Counted from the stretch's first letter, positions 52,019 through 60,671 are shown. The stretch: DNA of 64,000 nucleotides from Tepidicaulis marinus (GCF_000739695.1 NZ_BBIO01000007.1:1-64000); one strand, 5' to 3'. Made by a program: numbers and translations. The notes: generated by a model from the letters alone, not told the origin.

Positions 52019-52051
52019 CGGGCGGTACATAGCCTGGCATAATACCGCCCG
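52019..52051. other. GC-rich hairpin without T run
   Basis: CGGGCGGTA (52019-52027) pairs with TACCGCCCG (52043-52051) around a 15-base loop. It may be a terminator for upstream transcription or an RNA structure in the DUF1491 leader. Confidence 0.5.
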
Positions 52052-52151
52052 CGCGGACGGTTCTTTCGAACCTGTTCCGTATAGGGATGTTTACCATGCC
52101 TCTTGAGCGGAAGGCGCTTCTGCGGCGCCTCATTCTTATAGCCGGGCGATC

Positions 52152-52259
52152 ATGTGTATCAGGTTAAAGGACGGGGCCGATCTCGCAAAGAATGCCCGCA
52201 CCCATCGCCTCATTCATGATATGAGAGAGCGCGGTTTCAATAAGAAAGCGGTCCTCTAG
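52152..52259 (+). CDS. possible 35-codon small ORF upstream of DUF1491
   Basis: ATG 52152 to TAG 52257-52259, one base before the GTG of the DUF1491 gene. The 35-residue product is hydrophilic and basic (it begins MCIRLKDGADLAKNAR and ends ERGFNKKAVL). Its position suggests translational coupling of DUF1491 to this frame, which would explain the weak ribosome site of the latter. Its own ribosome site is poor. It could be a small protein, a leader peptide or chance. Confidence 0.35.
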   Translation: MCIRLKDGADLAKNARTHRLIHDMRERGFNKKAVL

Positions 52260-52260
52260 C

Positions 52261-52659
52261 GTGCCTCATAGCGATGAACCCCGGCTCAAAGCGGAAATCT
52301 GGGTGAAAGCCTTGATCCGCCGCGCGGGCGCGGAAAATGTTCCTGCCATGGTGGTGCGGCGGGGCGATGACACGTCGGGCACGGTGCTGGTGAAGGTGAA
52401 CGGGCTTGACGGCACGGCCATGGTCTATGCCCGCGCGCGGGCAGGCGACGGCAGCCCCGTCTGGATACCGGGCAATGGGCCTGAACCCGTGAGTGAGGCC
52501 GATGCGGACGCTTATATAGAACGCCAGCGCAAGTTCGACCCGGATATCTGGGTCGTGGAAATCGAGGACCCGGCGCGGCGGCACTTCCTGCAGGAAAAAG
52601 TGGAGGGCGAGGAGACCCGCCCTCCGGATCTTTCCGCCTCGTCTCTTTTCAAGATTTAA
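52261..52659 (+). CDS. DUF1491 family protein
   Basis: 132 aa starting at GTG 52261, almost touching the preceding small ORF. The family signature is RLKAEIWVKALIRRAGAENVPAMVVRRGDDTSGTVLVKVNGLDG near the N-terminus and DADAYIERQRKFDPDIWVVEIEDPARRHFL. DUF1491 proteins are small cytosolic alphaproteobacterial proteins of unknown function, often near peptidoglycan or replication genes. The 3' end, including the stop codon, is duplicated by a 15-bp tandem repeat. Confidence 0.85.
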   Translation: MPHSDEPRLKAEIWVKALIRRAGAENVPAMVVRRGDDTSGTVLVKVNGLDGTAMVYARARAGDGSPVWIPGNGPEPVSEADADAYIERQRKFDPDIWVVEIEDPARRHFLQEKVEGEETRPPDLSASSLFKI

Positions 52660-52676
52660 GCTTTCAAGATTTAAGC
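52647..52676 (+). repeat. 15-bp tandem duplication spanning the DUF1491 stop codon
   Basis: TTTCAAGATTTAAGC occurs at 52647-52661 and 52662-52676. The TAA stop at 52657-52659 is in the first copy, so the second copy follows in the same frame with another stop. Confidence 0.93.
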
Positions 52677-52701
52677 CCCGGCGCCTCGAGGTTCAGGTCT
52701 T

Positions 52702-52923
52702 TCAGGGACGCATGAACATATAATCGCCGTCCGGATCGATATTCTCCGCGGAGCTGATGAGTTCGGCGGCGATATCCTCGTTCGAGCGCACGGTGCGGAA
52801 AAGCTGAATGGCTTTTTCCAGAAAAAGCCGGCCGACCACATCGGCGTCGTATTTGGCCGCCTCCGCCTCGGCAATAGCCGCTTCCAGATGCGGGGTCACG
52901 ATGTCACGGGCTGTTCCAGCCAT
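52702..52923 (-). CDS. small conserved hypothetical protein
   Basis: 73 aa from ATG 52923, preceded by AGGA; the frame open to 53175 is an upstream extension. It is a helical, acidic protein (DIVTPHLEAAIAEAEAAKYDADVVGRLFLEKAIQLFRTVRSNEDIAAELISSAENIDP) with no signal. Not a family I can name; it looks like a small adaptor or regulatory helix bundle. It is convergent with DUF1491 and divergent from prfC. Confidence 0.6.
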   Translation of the reverse strand: MAGTARDIVTPHLEAAIAEAEAAKYDADVVGRLFLEKAIQLFRTVRSNEDIAAELISSAENIDPDGDYMFMRP

Positions 52924-53183
52924 GGGAAATCCTTTCGTCTGATGAGCTTGATAGGTTGAATGCCGGATGGCGCCATTCTGCCTGTTTCCCCGGCCTGCGT
53001 CATGATGTGAATCAAGTAAGGGGGCGCGCGAAAACGCCGGGTCCGCCCGGGTCTCTGCGGCGCCTGCCGGGGCCTTTTCAAGGTATGGCATCCGCCGCCT
53101 GCTTGGGTTAGGGTGCGCCGCCTTTAGGAGCGGGGCCGGCTCCTCGTTTCCGGCCCGAAATTGCAGTTCAGGCACTTGAATTC

Positions 53184-54773
53184 ATGTACGAACCGAAAAC
53201 CGAAGCCGTGCGCCGCCGGCGCACTTTTGCGATCATCTCCCACCCGGATGCGGGCAAGACGACCCTGACCGAAAACCTGCTCCTGATGGGCGGGGCCATT
53301 CGCATGGCCGGACAGGTGAAGGCGAAGGGCGAGCGCCGCCGCACCCAATCGGACTGGATGAAGATCGAGCAGGAACGCGGCATTTCGGTTTCCTCTGCCG
53401 TCATGACCTTCGAGTTCGAGGATACGATCTGCAACCTGCTCGACACGCCGGGCCACGAAGATTTTTCCGAAGACACCTACCGCACGCTGACCGCCGCCGA
53501 CAGCGCCATCATGGTGATCGACGCGGCCAAGGGCATCGAGGCGCAGACATTGAAGCTCTTCGAGGTTTGCCGCTTGCGCGATGTGCCGATCATCACCTTC
53601 ATCAACAAGGTGGACCGGGAAGGCCAGAGCCCGTTCGAGCTGATGGACGAAATCGCCGAACGCCTGGCGCTCGATACCGTGCCGATGATGTGGCCGGCGG
53701 GCATGGGCGGGCTCTTCAAGGGCCTCATCGATCTGAGGCAAAACACCTTCCTGCCCCATACCAAGGGCGAGGAAGGCACGGGCGAGGCGGTGGATTTTTC
53801 CTCCGATGCCATGGCCGAATATATTCCGGAAAAAGAACTGGAGACCTTGCGCGAGGAAGCCGAGCTGGCGCAGGTGGCCAGTCCCGACTTCGATCTCGAC
53901 CTTTACCGCGCAGGCGCCATGACGCCGGTCTTCTTCGGCTCGGCCTTGCGTAAAGTGGGCGTGCGCCAGCTTCTGCGCGGCGTAACGAGCCTTGCGCCCT
54001 CGCCGCGCCCGCAAAAAACGACGGTGCGCACCGTCGAGCCCGATGAAGCGAAAGTCTCCGGCTTCGTCTTCAAAGTGCAGGCGAATATGGACGCCAATCA
54101 CCGCGACCGGATCGCCTTCATGCGGCTTTGCTCGGGCCGTTTCAAACGCGGCATGAAACTGAAAATCTCATCGAGCGGCAAGGTCATCTCCGTCCACAAT
54201 CCCATTCTCTTTTTTGCGCAGGACCGCGAACTGGTGGAAGAAGCCTGGCCGGGCGACATTATCGGCATTCCGAACCACGGCACGATCCGTGTCGGCGACA
54301 CGCTCACCGAAGGCGAGGATCTGGTTTTTACCGGCATTCCGAATTTCGCACCGGAAATCCTGCAGCGCGTGCGCCTCGACGATCCGATGAAGATGAAGCA
54401 TCTGCGCCGGGCGCTAGAAAGCCTTGCCGAGGAAGGCGTGACGCAGGTCTTCAAGCCGAAGATCGGTGCCAATTGGGTGATCGGCGTGGTCGGCCAGCTG
54501 CAGCTTGAAGTGCTGCGCGAGCGCATCGATGCCGAATACGGCATCAAGGTGGGGCTGGAACCGGCGCCCTTCGAAACCGCGCGCTGGGTCTCGGCGGATG
54601 ACCCTTTGGAGCTCAAGCGTTTCGTCGATGCCAATCAGGGCAATATTGCCGAGGACAGGGACGCAGCCCCCGTCTTCATGGCGAAAAGCGCCTGGGAGGT
54701 CGGCTATATAACGGACAAGTGGCCGAATATTTCCTTCTCGGCGACACGCGAACGTCAAGCGGCCGAGACATAA
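53184..54773 (+). CDS. prfC: peptide chain release factor 3
   Basis: 529 aa, standard length. RF3 is the translational GTPase that recycles RF1/RF2 after termination. G motifs are clear: G1 HPDAGKTTL near residue 20, G2 in QERGISV, G3 DTPGHEDF, G4 NKVDRE, then EF-Tu domain II (GFVFKVQANMDANHRDRIAFMRL) and the RF3-specific C-terminal domain (QVFKPKIGANWVIGVVGQLQLEVLRERIDAEY). The start is ATG 53184 with a weak site. The MscS gene follows 38 bases downstream on the same strand. Confidence 0.95.
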   Translation: MYEPKTEAVRRRRTFAIISHPDAGKTTLTENLLLMGGAIRMAGQVKAKGERRRTQSDWMKIEQERGISVSSAVMTFEFEDTICNLLDTPGHEDFSEDTYRTLTAADSAIMVIDAAKGIEAQTLKLFEVCRLRDVPIITFINKVDREGQSPFELMDEIAERLALDTVPMMWPAGMGGLFKGLIDLRQNTFLPHTKGEEGTGEAVDFSSDAMAEYIPEKELETLREEAELAQVASPDFDLDLYRAGAMTPVFFGSALRKVGVRQLLRGVTSLAPSPRPQKTTVRTVEPDEAKVSGFVFKVQANMDANHRDRIAFMRLCSGRFKRGMKLKISSSGKVISVHNPILFFAQDRELVEEAWPGDIIGIPNHGTIRVGDTLTEGEDLVFTGIPNFAPEILQRVRLDDPMKMKHLRRALESLAEEGVTQVFKPKIGANWVIGVVGQLQLEVLRERIDAEYGIKVGLEPAPFETARWVSADDPLELKRFVDANQGNIAEDRDAAPVFMAKSAWEVGYITDKWPNISFSATRERQAAET

Positions 54774-54811
54774 GCGCAAGGTTACTGCGTAGCTGATACA
54801 AGAGGACGCCG

Positions 54812-55990
54812 ATGGAAAACGTACCGGCTCAGTTCGAGGAATTGTGGAGCATCACCCGGGAAGTCTGGAATAGCGGTGTCTTCGGCTATTCGGTGGGCGA
54901 TGCACTGATCGCGCTCGGTATCTTTCTCTTCTTCTATCTGCTGCGCGGGCTTTTTTCCCGCTTCATCTTTTCCGTCGTCGACCGCTGGGTAAAGAACACG
55001 CCCAATCATTGGGACGACAAACTTCATGCGGCGCTTGCCGAGCCTTTGCGCTTCGTCTTCGTCATTATCGGTGTTTTCTTCGCGCTCGATTATCTCGATC
55101 TCGGTGGCACGGCGGCGGTGGTTGCCAGCAACGTCCTGCGCTCGCTCATCGCCATTGCGATTTTCTGGGGCGTTCACAATGCGCTGACCCCGATCTCCGA
55201 TCTCTTGCGCGAGCTTGAGCGGGTTTTGACCGAAGAGATGCTGGACTGGCTGGTGACGGGCGCCAAATGGGGCGTCATCGCCATCGGCGCGGCGACCGTG
55301 CTGCAAATCTGGGGCGTGCAGGTTGCCCCCATCATTGCCGGGCTCGGGCTTTTCGGCGTGGCGGTCGCGCTCGGCGCGCAAGATCTTTTCAAAAACCTCA
55401 TCGGCGGGCTTTCCATTCTGGTGGAAAAACGCTTCCGCAAGGGCGACTGGATTTTGGTCGATGGGGTGGTGGAAGGCACGGTGGAGCATATCGGCTTCCG
55501 CTCCACCATGGTGCGCCGTTTCGACAAGGCGCCGGTCTTCGTGCCCAATCAAAAGCTTTCCGATGCGGCGGTAACGAATTTCTCCGACATGACCTACCGG
55601 CGCATCTTCTGGAAGATCGGCGTCGAGTACCGCACGAGCCTCGATCAGCTCAAAGAAATCCGCGACAAGATCGAAGCGTACTTGCGCGAGCATGAGGCTT
55701 TTGTCGGCCCCGCCGAAGCCCCGCTCTTCGTGCGCATCGATGCCTTCGGCGCCTCGTCCATCGACATTCTGCTTTACACTTTCACCCACACCACCGTTTG
55801 GGGCGAATGGCTAGAGCTGAAAGAAGAGCTTGCCTTCAAGGTGAAGGAAATCGTGGAAGGGGCGGGCACCGGCTTTGCCTTCCCGAGCCAGTCGCTTTAC
55901 GTGGAAAAATGGCCCGAAGGCTGCCCCGAGCCTTTCGTGCCGCCCGGCGATGGTCGAGGTGAGGCCCGGCAAGCGCCCCGCGCCAATTAA
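54812..55990 (+). CDS. MscS-family mechanosensitive ion channel
   Basis: 392 aa; AGAGG precedes ATG 54812. Membrane helices at about 25-48, 78-99, 107-125 and 150-172 lead to the pore helix region APIIAGLGLFGVAVALGAQDLFKNLIGGLSILVEKRF, which closely follows the MscS TM3 pore-lining helix with small residues, and then the beta domain (KGDWILVDGVVEGTVEHIGFRSTMVRRFDKAPVFVPNQKLSDAAVTNFS). The C-terminal cytoplasmic vestibule follows. It relieves hypo-osmotic pressure. It is larger than E. coli MscS, owing to one extra N-terminal helix pair. Confidence 0.92.
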   Translation: MENVPAQFEELWSITREVWNSGVFGYSVGDALIALGIFLFFYLLRGLFSRFIFSVVDRWVKNTPNHWDDKLHAALAEPLRFVFVIIGVFFALDYLDLGGTAAVVASNVLRSLIAIAIFWGVHNALTPISDLLRELERVLTEEMLDWLVTGAKWGVIAIGAATVLQIWGVQVAPIIAGLGLFGVAVALGAQDLFKNLIGGLSILVEKRFRKGDWILVDGVVEGTVEHIGFRSTMVRRFDKAPVFVPNQKLSDAAVTNFSDMTYRRIFWKIGVEYRTSLDQLKEIRDKIEAYLREHEAFVGPAEAPLFVRIDAFGASSIDILLYTFTHTTVWGEWLELKEELAFKVKEIVEGAGTGFAFPSQSLYVEKWPEGCPEPFVPPGDGRGEARQAPRAN

Positions 55991-56002
55991 GCGGGAGCGG
56001 GG

Positions 56003-57097
56003 TTACGCCGCCTCGCTCTTTTCCTGCGCCCGCACCCGCCAGAAGCGCATGGTGCGCTGGGCGACATCCACCGGCACTTCATCGTAAAGCGCGAGCAGCT
56101 TGTACGTATCCTCGATGGAGCGCTGGGAATCCGTTTCGCGCAGGAGGATGAAGGTGGAGAAGGTCGAGCGGTCGAAGCGCGAGGCCTTGCAGGCGATCGC
56201 GAGGCCCTCGCCCGTCTTGTCGAAGAAAACGCGCTTGGCCGTCTTCTCGTCGATATTGGCAAGATAGGCGAGGCCGCAAACGAGTTCGGGCCATTGCTTT
56301 TCCCGGCACAGTTTCACGAGCAGCGCTTCGGTCAGCTCGCGTTTGGCGGCCATCTTTTCGATATAAAGATGGGCGCGGGATTTTTCCGGCGGGGCGGAGC
56401 CCATTTCCAGAAGGATGCGCTCTTCGGATTCGCGCAGCAGCCGGTTGACCATGTCGGGGTCGAGATTGGTCGCTTTGGACAGGATCGTCTCGCGCAAGGT
56501 GGAAGAGACGAACCAGAACATGTCATGCATCAGTTCTGGCGAAAGATCGTCGCGGTCGACAAGCGGCTTGTGCAGCTTGTCGTTCCCTTCGGCGCGTTTG
56601 ACGACGCGCTTCATCGTTTCCTTGTCGATCTGCGCGCCTTTGTTCGTGACGAGCCTTTCCAGCACCGTGTCATCGCCATGTTCCACCAGCGCGCCGGAAA
56701 CCGCCCATGTCACATCGTCGCGCCCCGCGATGAGTTCCTGATGCGGGCCGCCCTTCTGCTGAATGATGGCGATCAGGTCTTCTTCTTTAAGGCCCCGGCT
56801 TTTTTCGAGAATGGGCCGGGCGACTTCCACGTCGTCGCTTGCAAGCTGGCGCAGGACCTCGCGCGGCGTATCCACGACTTCCGCGAGGCGGTAAGCAAGC
56901 TCGGAGCGCACGCGCGCTTCCATCTCGCTGGCGACATGGGTCATGATATCGGCCAGATGCCCGCGCTCGCTTTCGGTGAAGCCAGCAGGGTTCTCGACGA
57001 AAATATCGGTGATTTCGCGCAGCAGCGTGCGCCGCCGCTCGCTCGATGGTTCCTTCGCCAGTTCGATCAGTTGGTTGAGACGCGCAAACTCGGCCAT
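56003..57097 (-). CDS. DUF2336 domain protein (second)
   Basis: 364 aa. All-helical with HEAT-like repeats (SELAYRLAEVVDTPREVLRQLASDDVEVARPILEKSRGLKEEDLIAIIQQKGGPHQELIAGRDDVTWAVSGALVEHGDDTVLERLVTNKGAQID), the pattern of DUF2336. It has the same architecture as the protein at 37548, but the sequence is diverged and less alanine/proline-rich. Both DUF2336 proteins are soluble and of unknown function; scaffold or regulator roles are guesses. Convergent with the MscS gene, 12 bases apart. Confidence 0.82.
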   Translation of the reverse strand: MAEFARLNQLIELAKEPSSERRRTLLREITDIFVENPAGFTESERGHLADIMTHVASEMEARVRSELAYRLAEVVDTPREVLRQLASDDVEVARPILEKSRGLKEEDLIAIIQQKGGPHQELIAGRDDVTWAVSGALVEHGDDTVLERLVTNKGAQIDKETMKRVVKRAEGNDKLHKPLVDRDDLSPELMHDMFWFVSSTLRETILSKATNLDPDMVNRLLRESEERILLEMGSAPPEKSRAHLYIEKMAAKRELTEALLVKLCREKQWPELVCGLAYLANIDEKTAKRVFFDKTGEGLAIACKASRFDRSTFSTFILLRETDSQRSIEDTYKLLALYDEVPVDVAQRTMRFWRVRAQEKSEAA

Positions 57098-57382
57098 GGT
57101 CGCAAAACCCTAACGATCCCCGTCCTGAATCTTCGGTGAATGCCCCCAATATCCTGCAGAGACGTTAAAAGAAGGTGCCGGAAATCCATTAAATTTCGCG
57201 CATTTTGCCTCGAATCACCGCGGCGAATCTCTCCCGGCGCACCGGTTAATTTTTTCATTTTGAAACGCCCGCCAAGAGGCCCGTTAATTCTTCATTCATG
57301 ACAAATGATAATGATGGGACATAGGGAGGCTGTCGTGCTCACACCTTCAATAGGGGGGCGGTTCTCAATCGGGAGCGATGAG

Positions 57383-57556
57383 ATGGCCAAGATCATAGAG
57401 TTCAAACCCCGCGAGGCGGGTGCCCGGCATTACGATGAACCGGCAAAGATTCTCGAATTTCCCAAGGCGAATGATGGCGCGCCGAAAGCCGCGCGCAGCA
57501 GCGAGATTTCGCTGGCTGCCATCATGGATGCCTCTTGGCCCGCGCAAGACGGCTGA
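57383..57556 (+). CDS. small hypothetical protein with IEFKP/LEFPK motif
   Basis: 57 aa from ATG 57383, with GGGAGCGA upstream; longer frames start poorly. It has two similar segments, KIIEFKPREAGA and KILEFPKANDGA, each with an (I/L)EF-P core, followed by an alanine/serine-rich tail. This looks like a short linear-motif protein, perhaps an adaptor. No named family. The start is supported by spacing and codon use, but the protein could be longer from 57305. Confidence 0.55.
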   Translation: MAKIIEFKPREAGARHYDEPAKILEFPKANDGAPKAARSSEISLAAIMDASWPAQDG

Positions 57557-57865
57557 GAGGGCGGCTCACGCCGTCCGAACGAGAGCGGGGCCTGGCGGCG
57601 GGGAAGCCAAATCACCGCGCGGCCATTGGGGGGAAATAGAAAGCAGGGGCGCGTTCCTTCGGCGCCCTTTCCAAGACCCTTTCCCTTCCTTCACATGAAT
57701 GTCAGCGCCCGCGTGCCTCTCCCGGCCGGACAGGGCGCAATGTGTCGATATTTTCCAAAGAGAGAGGTTGCATCCTTTCTCCCGGCATGGTTCCTCTGAG
57801 CCGGCCGGGCGCTATTCCTATGGCGCGCCGGCGCTGCGAGAGCCAGCGCTCTGAGAGGAAGTGAC
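57557..57865. other. intergenic region before dadA-like gene
   Basis: 309 bases without a supported gene. A weak hairpin (57647-57670, GGGCGC/GCGCCC then TTT) may terminate the small gene. The dadA ribosome site GAGAGGAAG is close to the start. No clear promoter hexamers were found. Confidence 0.5.
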
Positions 57866-59146
57866 GTGCAACTTGTCGTTTTGGGCGCAGGGCTGATAGG
57901 CGTGACAAGCGCCTACCGCCTTGCCGAAGAAGGCCATGACGTGACCGTCATCGACCGGCGTGAAGGGCCGGGACTGGAGACGAGCTTTGCCAATGGCGGC
58001 CAGCTCGGCTTCCGCGAAGTCTCGCCCTGGGCCGCGCCCGATGTGCCCTGGACCGCGCTCAAGATGCTGCGGGACCCGGCAGCCCCTTTCCGCTGGAAGC
58101 CCAAGGCCGAGCTGGAGCAATGGCGCTGGCTTCTGGCGTTTCTCTTGCGCTGCAATTCACCAGCCCGCGCCGAGCGCGAGCGGCACAATCTCTCCCTCGG
58201 GCTTTTCAGCCAGAAGGAGCTTGAAGGCCTGCTCGCCCGCCTTGCCGGCGAAGGGGAAAGTTTTTCCTTCGATCACAAGCGCAAGGGTATTTTGCGGCTC
58301 TTGCCGGATGCCAAAGCCGTCAAACACGCCAGAGAAGAAATGGCGCGCCTTGCCGATATGGAGCCGGGGCTTGAAGTGTTGGAGGCGGGGGCCTGCGTTG
58401 CGCTTGAACCGGCGCTTGCCTCCATCCATCAGCGCGGCGAGCTTGCGGGCGGGCTTTATGCGCCGGGCGACCAGTCGGGGGACGCGCATCTTTTCACGCG
58501 CGCGCTGGCAAAGCGCGCCGAGGCCAAAGGCGTGCGCTTTCTTTATGGCCGGGAAATTACGTCGTTCGAGGAAAGCGCCGGGCGGCTGAAAGCCGTGCGC
58601 TGCGGCGCGGAGAAGATAGAAGCGGAGGCTTTCGTCTTTTCGCTTGGCGTGGGCGGGCTCAAACTTGCCCGCAAGCTCGGCTTCCGTTTGCCCTTCTATC
58701 CCGTCAAAGGCTATTCAGTGAGCGTTGAGATGGAAGAAGGCGCGCCGGAAGTGAGCCTCACCGATGAGGGAAGGCGCATCGTCGTTTCCAATCTCGGCGG
58801 GCGGCTGCGTGCGGCGGGCAAGGCGGAGATTGCCGGTTTCGACACCGCGCTCGACCGCACCCGCGCCCGCGCCGTGCTGCAGGGGCTGCAAGAACTCATC
58901 CCTTCGGTGGGCGAGGCGGCGGAAGCTGAATTCTGGACGGGCCTGCGCCCCATGACCGCCGATGGCAGCCCGATCATCGACAAGGCGCCGGGCTATGAGA
59001 ACCTTTATCTGAATACCGGCCATGGCACGCTCGGCTGGACGCTTGCCATGGGCTCGGCCTCGCTTCTCGCCGATCTGATCGGCGGCAAGGCGACCCAGAT
59101 CGATCCCACGCCTTTCGCGCTGAAACGGCCCTCCCTTTTTCCTTAA
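57866..59146 (+). CDS. dadA: D-amino-acid dehydrogenase (DadA-like FAD oxidoreductase)
   Basis: 426 aa from GTG 57866 behind GAGAGGAAG. The N-terminal Rossmann FAD motif LVVLGAGLIGVTSAYRLAEEGHDVTVIDR starts at residue 3. GLETSFANGGQLGFREVSPWA, the DAO-type substrate domain and the C-terminal GLRPMTADGSPIIDKAPGYENLYLNTGHGTLGWTLAMGSASLLADLI are typical of DadA, which deaminates D-amino acids (D-alanine and others) to keto acids and passes electrons to the respiratory chain. No dadX racemase is adjacent. A GTG start is common here. Confidence 0.88.
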   Translation: MQLVVLGAGLIGVTSAYRLAEEGHDVTVIDRREGPGLETSFANGGQLGFREVSPWAAPDVPWTALKMLRDPAAPFRWKPKAELEQWRWLLAFLLRCNSPARAERERHNLSLGLFSQKELEGLLARLAGEGESFSFDHKRKGILRLLPDAKAVKHAREEMARLADMEPGLEVLEAGACVALEPALASIHQRGELAGGLYAPGDQSGDAHLFTRALAKRAEAKGVRFLYGREITSFEESAGRLKAVRCGAEKIEAEAFVFSLGVGGLKLARKLGFRLPFYPVKGYSVSVEMEEGAPEVSLTDEGRRIVVSNLGGRLRAAGKAEIAGFDTALDRTRARAVLQGLQELIPSVGEAAEAEFWTGLRPMTADGSPIIDKAPGYENLYLNTGHGTLGWTLAMGSASLLADLIGGKATQIDPTPFALKRPSLFP

Positions 59147-59200
59147 GAGGCCCCTAACCATTCCCGCCTAAACTTGCCCGCTCATGGATGGAGGCAGGCC

Positions 59201-60160
59201 ATGCGGGTTTCGGTCGGATCGGCAGCAGGAGCAGCGCTTGTGGCGCTTACCCTCGGCGCGTGCACGGGCGGCGATTACGGGCGCCAGGCCCGCGGCTTCG
59301 AGGGAACGGCTGCGCGTGTTTGGGCAAGCCTGCCGGAGCTTGCCCGTGAACAGCGCGAGGAAAGTTCCCTCGCCCTGACCGGCGGGGAAGCGGGCCTGCG
59401 GGCGACGGCAGATCAGATCGGCGCCCCTAAAGCCGGTTCCACCGAACATGACCCCCTCGGCATTGCCAAGCTGGAGCGCGTGCTGAGCGATGTACAGGCG
59501 CCGGAAGATCCCGAAACCTATTACCGGTTTATGGCGCGCACCTATCAGGATGTGCCCGAAGCGATGCTCTTTGCCATGGCCGCGCATCTGGCCGAAGACC
59601 GCGACATGACAAGCCGTTTTGCCCGCCAGGCAGGCGAGATCATCGAGGCCGACCGCGCGCGCCTTGCAGCGCTTGCTACTGCGGGCAGCGAAGCTGCCCT
59701 TGGCCGCCGCGCCATGGTGGAGGGGGCCGTGGATGTGCTGCGCCGGGTCGATGAAAACGGCGAAGCGATGGATGAGACCATCACCGTGCTCAATCACCGC
59801 ATCGCTTCTTACCGCCACGCACTGGTACGCGCGCGCCTTGCGGTGCCCGGCCACGCGCAGCTCATGGTCATTGAAGATGAAATCGGCGCGCTGGAAGAAG
59901 CGGTGATGGGGCTCGAGCTCGATGCCAGCCGCCACGGCGCTTTGATGCAGGCGCTCTTTGCGCCGCAAATGGAATTGCCCGGTGCTGCCGATGAAATGGG
60001 CCTCGGCATGATGATGGGCAGTCCGCCCGAGGCGGAAGAAAAGAGCGCGGAGAAAACAGCAAAGGGTGACGCATCTTCCGCCGCGCCGCCTGTAACGCCC
60101 CCTGGCGCTCAGCCTGCGCCTTCAGGCCCGCGCAATATCCTGCCCGGCAAAACCACCTGA
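59201..60160 (+). CDS. alphaproteobacterial lipoprotein of unknown function
   Basis: 319 aa from ATG 59201, with GGAGG 6 bases upstream. Lipobox LTLGAC (Cys21) after a hydrophobic signal. Mostly helical mature part: FMARTYQDVPEAMLFAMAAHLAEDRDMTSRFARQAGEIIEADRARLAALA and MDETITVLNHRIASYRHALVRARLAVPGHAQLMVIEDEIGALEEAVMGLELDASRHGALM, with a low-complexity proline/alanine C-terminus (about 275-319). Resembles other outer-membrane-directed coiled-coil lipoproteins; I cannot name the family. It follows the dadA-like gene on the same strand with a 54-base gap. Confidence 0.72.
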   Translation: MRVSVGSAAGAALVALTLGACTGGDYGRQARGFEGTAARVWASLPELAREQREESSLALTGGEAGLRATADQIGAPKAGSTEHDPLGIAKLERVLSDVQAPEDPETYYRFMARTYQDVPEAMLFAMAAHLAEDRDMTSRFARQAGEIIEADRARLAALATAGSEAALGRRAMVEGAVDVLRRVDENGEAMDETITVLNHRIASYRHALVRARLAVPGHAQLMVIEDEIGALEEAVMGLELDASRHGALMQALFAPQMELPGAADEMGLGMMMGSPPEAEEKSAEKTAKGDASSAAPPVTPPGAQPAPSGPRNILPGKTT

Positions 60161-60178
60161 CATAAGCGGCGCCTTTGT

Positions 60179-60547
60179 CTAACGATAAGGACGCACCGGA
60201 TCGCTGGTGCCCACCGTGACGCCGGAAACGCAGCACGGGCTTTCGGCGCGGAAGGGCACCGTCACTTTCAGTTTGCACATGGCCGGAGCATTGCCGTGGC
60301 CGGGCTTCACATATGTCCAGGCCTGACACTTGCCGTCTTCCTCGCAGGCGCGCATGCAATGGGCGGGCGCGGCGCTTTTCAGCTCGAAGACGCGGTAATC
60401 TGCGCCCGGCCGGTCGGTGTTCTGTTCCATAAAGACTTTCGCCTCGAGCGGGCGGGTCATGAGCGGCACGGCCATCAGCGCGGTAATCGCAAGAATGGTC
60501 GCGGTGACGCCGAAAAAAGTCCGGCGCATATAGATGTGATCGGTCAT
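60179..60547 (-). CDS. PAN/apple-domain exported protein
   Basis: 122 aa. Signal anchor about 8-30 (FFGVTATILAITALMAVPLM). The PAN-like domain has NTDRPGADYRVFELKSAAPAHCMRACEEDGKCQAWTYVKPGHGN and a second cysteine group AMCKLKVTVPFRAESPCCVSG, giving the C-x3-C ... C ... C pattern of PAN_4 domains, which bind protein or carbohydrate. Convergent with the lipoprotein gene. The terminator at 60587-60622 isolates it from the sulfite-reductase operon. Confidence 0.75.
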   Translation of the reverse strand: MTDHIYMRRTFFGVTATILAITALMAVPLMTRPLEAKVFMEQNTDRPGADYRVFELKSAAPAHCMRACEEDGKCQAWTYVKPGHGNAPAMCKLKVTVPFRAESPCCVSGVTVGTSDPVRPYR

Positions 60548-60586
60548 GGATCTGTCCTGGGTCCCCGTTCTGTCGGACCCAAAGAC

Positions 60587-60622
60587 TAAAGGGGTCCAGT
60601 GAGCATTTACTGAACCCCTTTA
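60587..60622 (-). terminator. rho-independent terminator of the cysI operon
   Basis: A 14-bp stem (60587-60600 with 60609-60622, one mismatch) and 8-base loop. On the minus strand the stem is followed by TTTAGTCTTTG. It lies 49 bases after the DUF934 stop. Confidence 0.8.
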
Positions 60623-60671
60623 TTCGAATTTTAGGCTTTTGAGGCCGCAAACGGGCCGAAAGGCCGGAAAA

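Larger units (their letters stand above)
51819..52151. other. intergenic region with repeated TTCAATATT motif and hairpin
   Basis: No gene seen apart from an unlikely 23-codon frame from 52096. TTCAATATT occurs at 51882-51890 and, as the perfect palindrome TTCAATATTGAA, at 51980-51991. A 9-bp-arm hairpin lies at 52019-52051. The promoters of the leftward lipoprotein gene and the rightward DUF1491 gene must be here. Confidence 0.5.
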
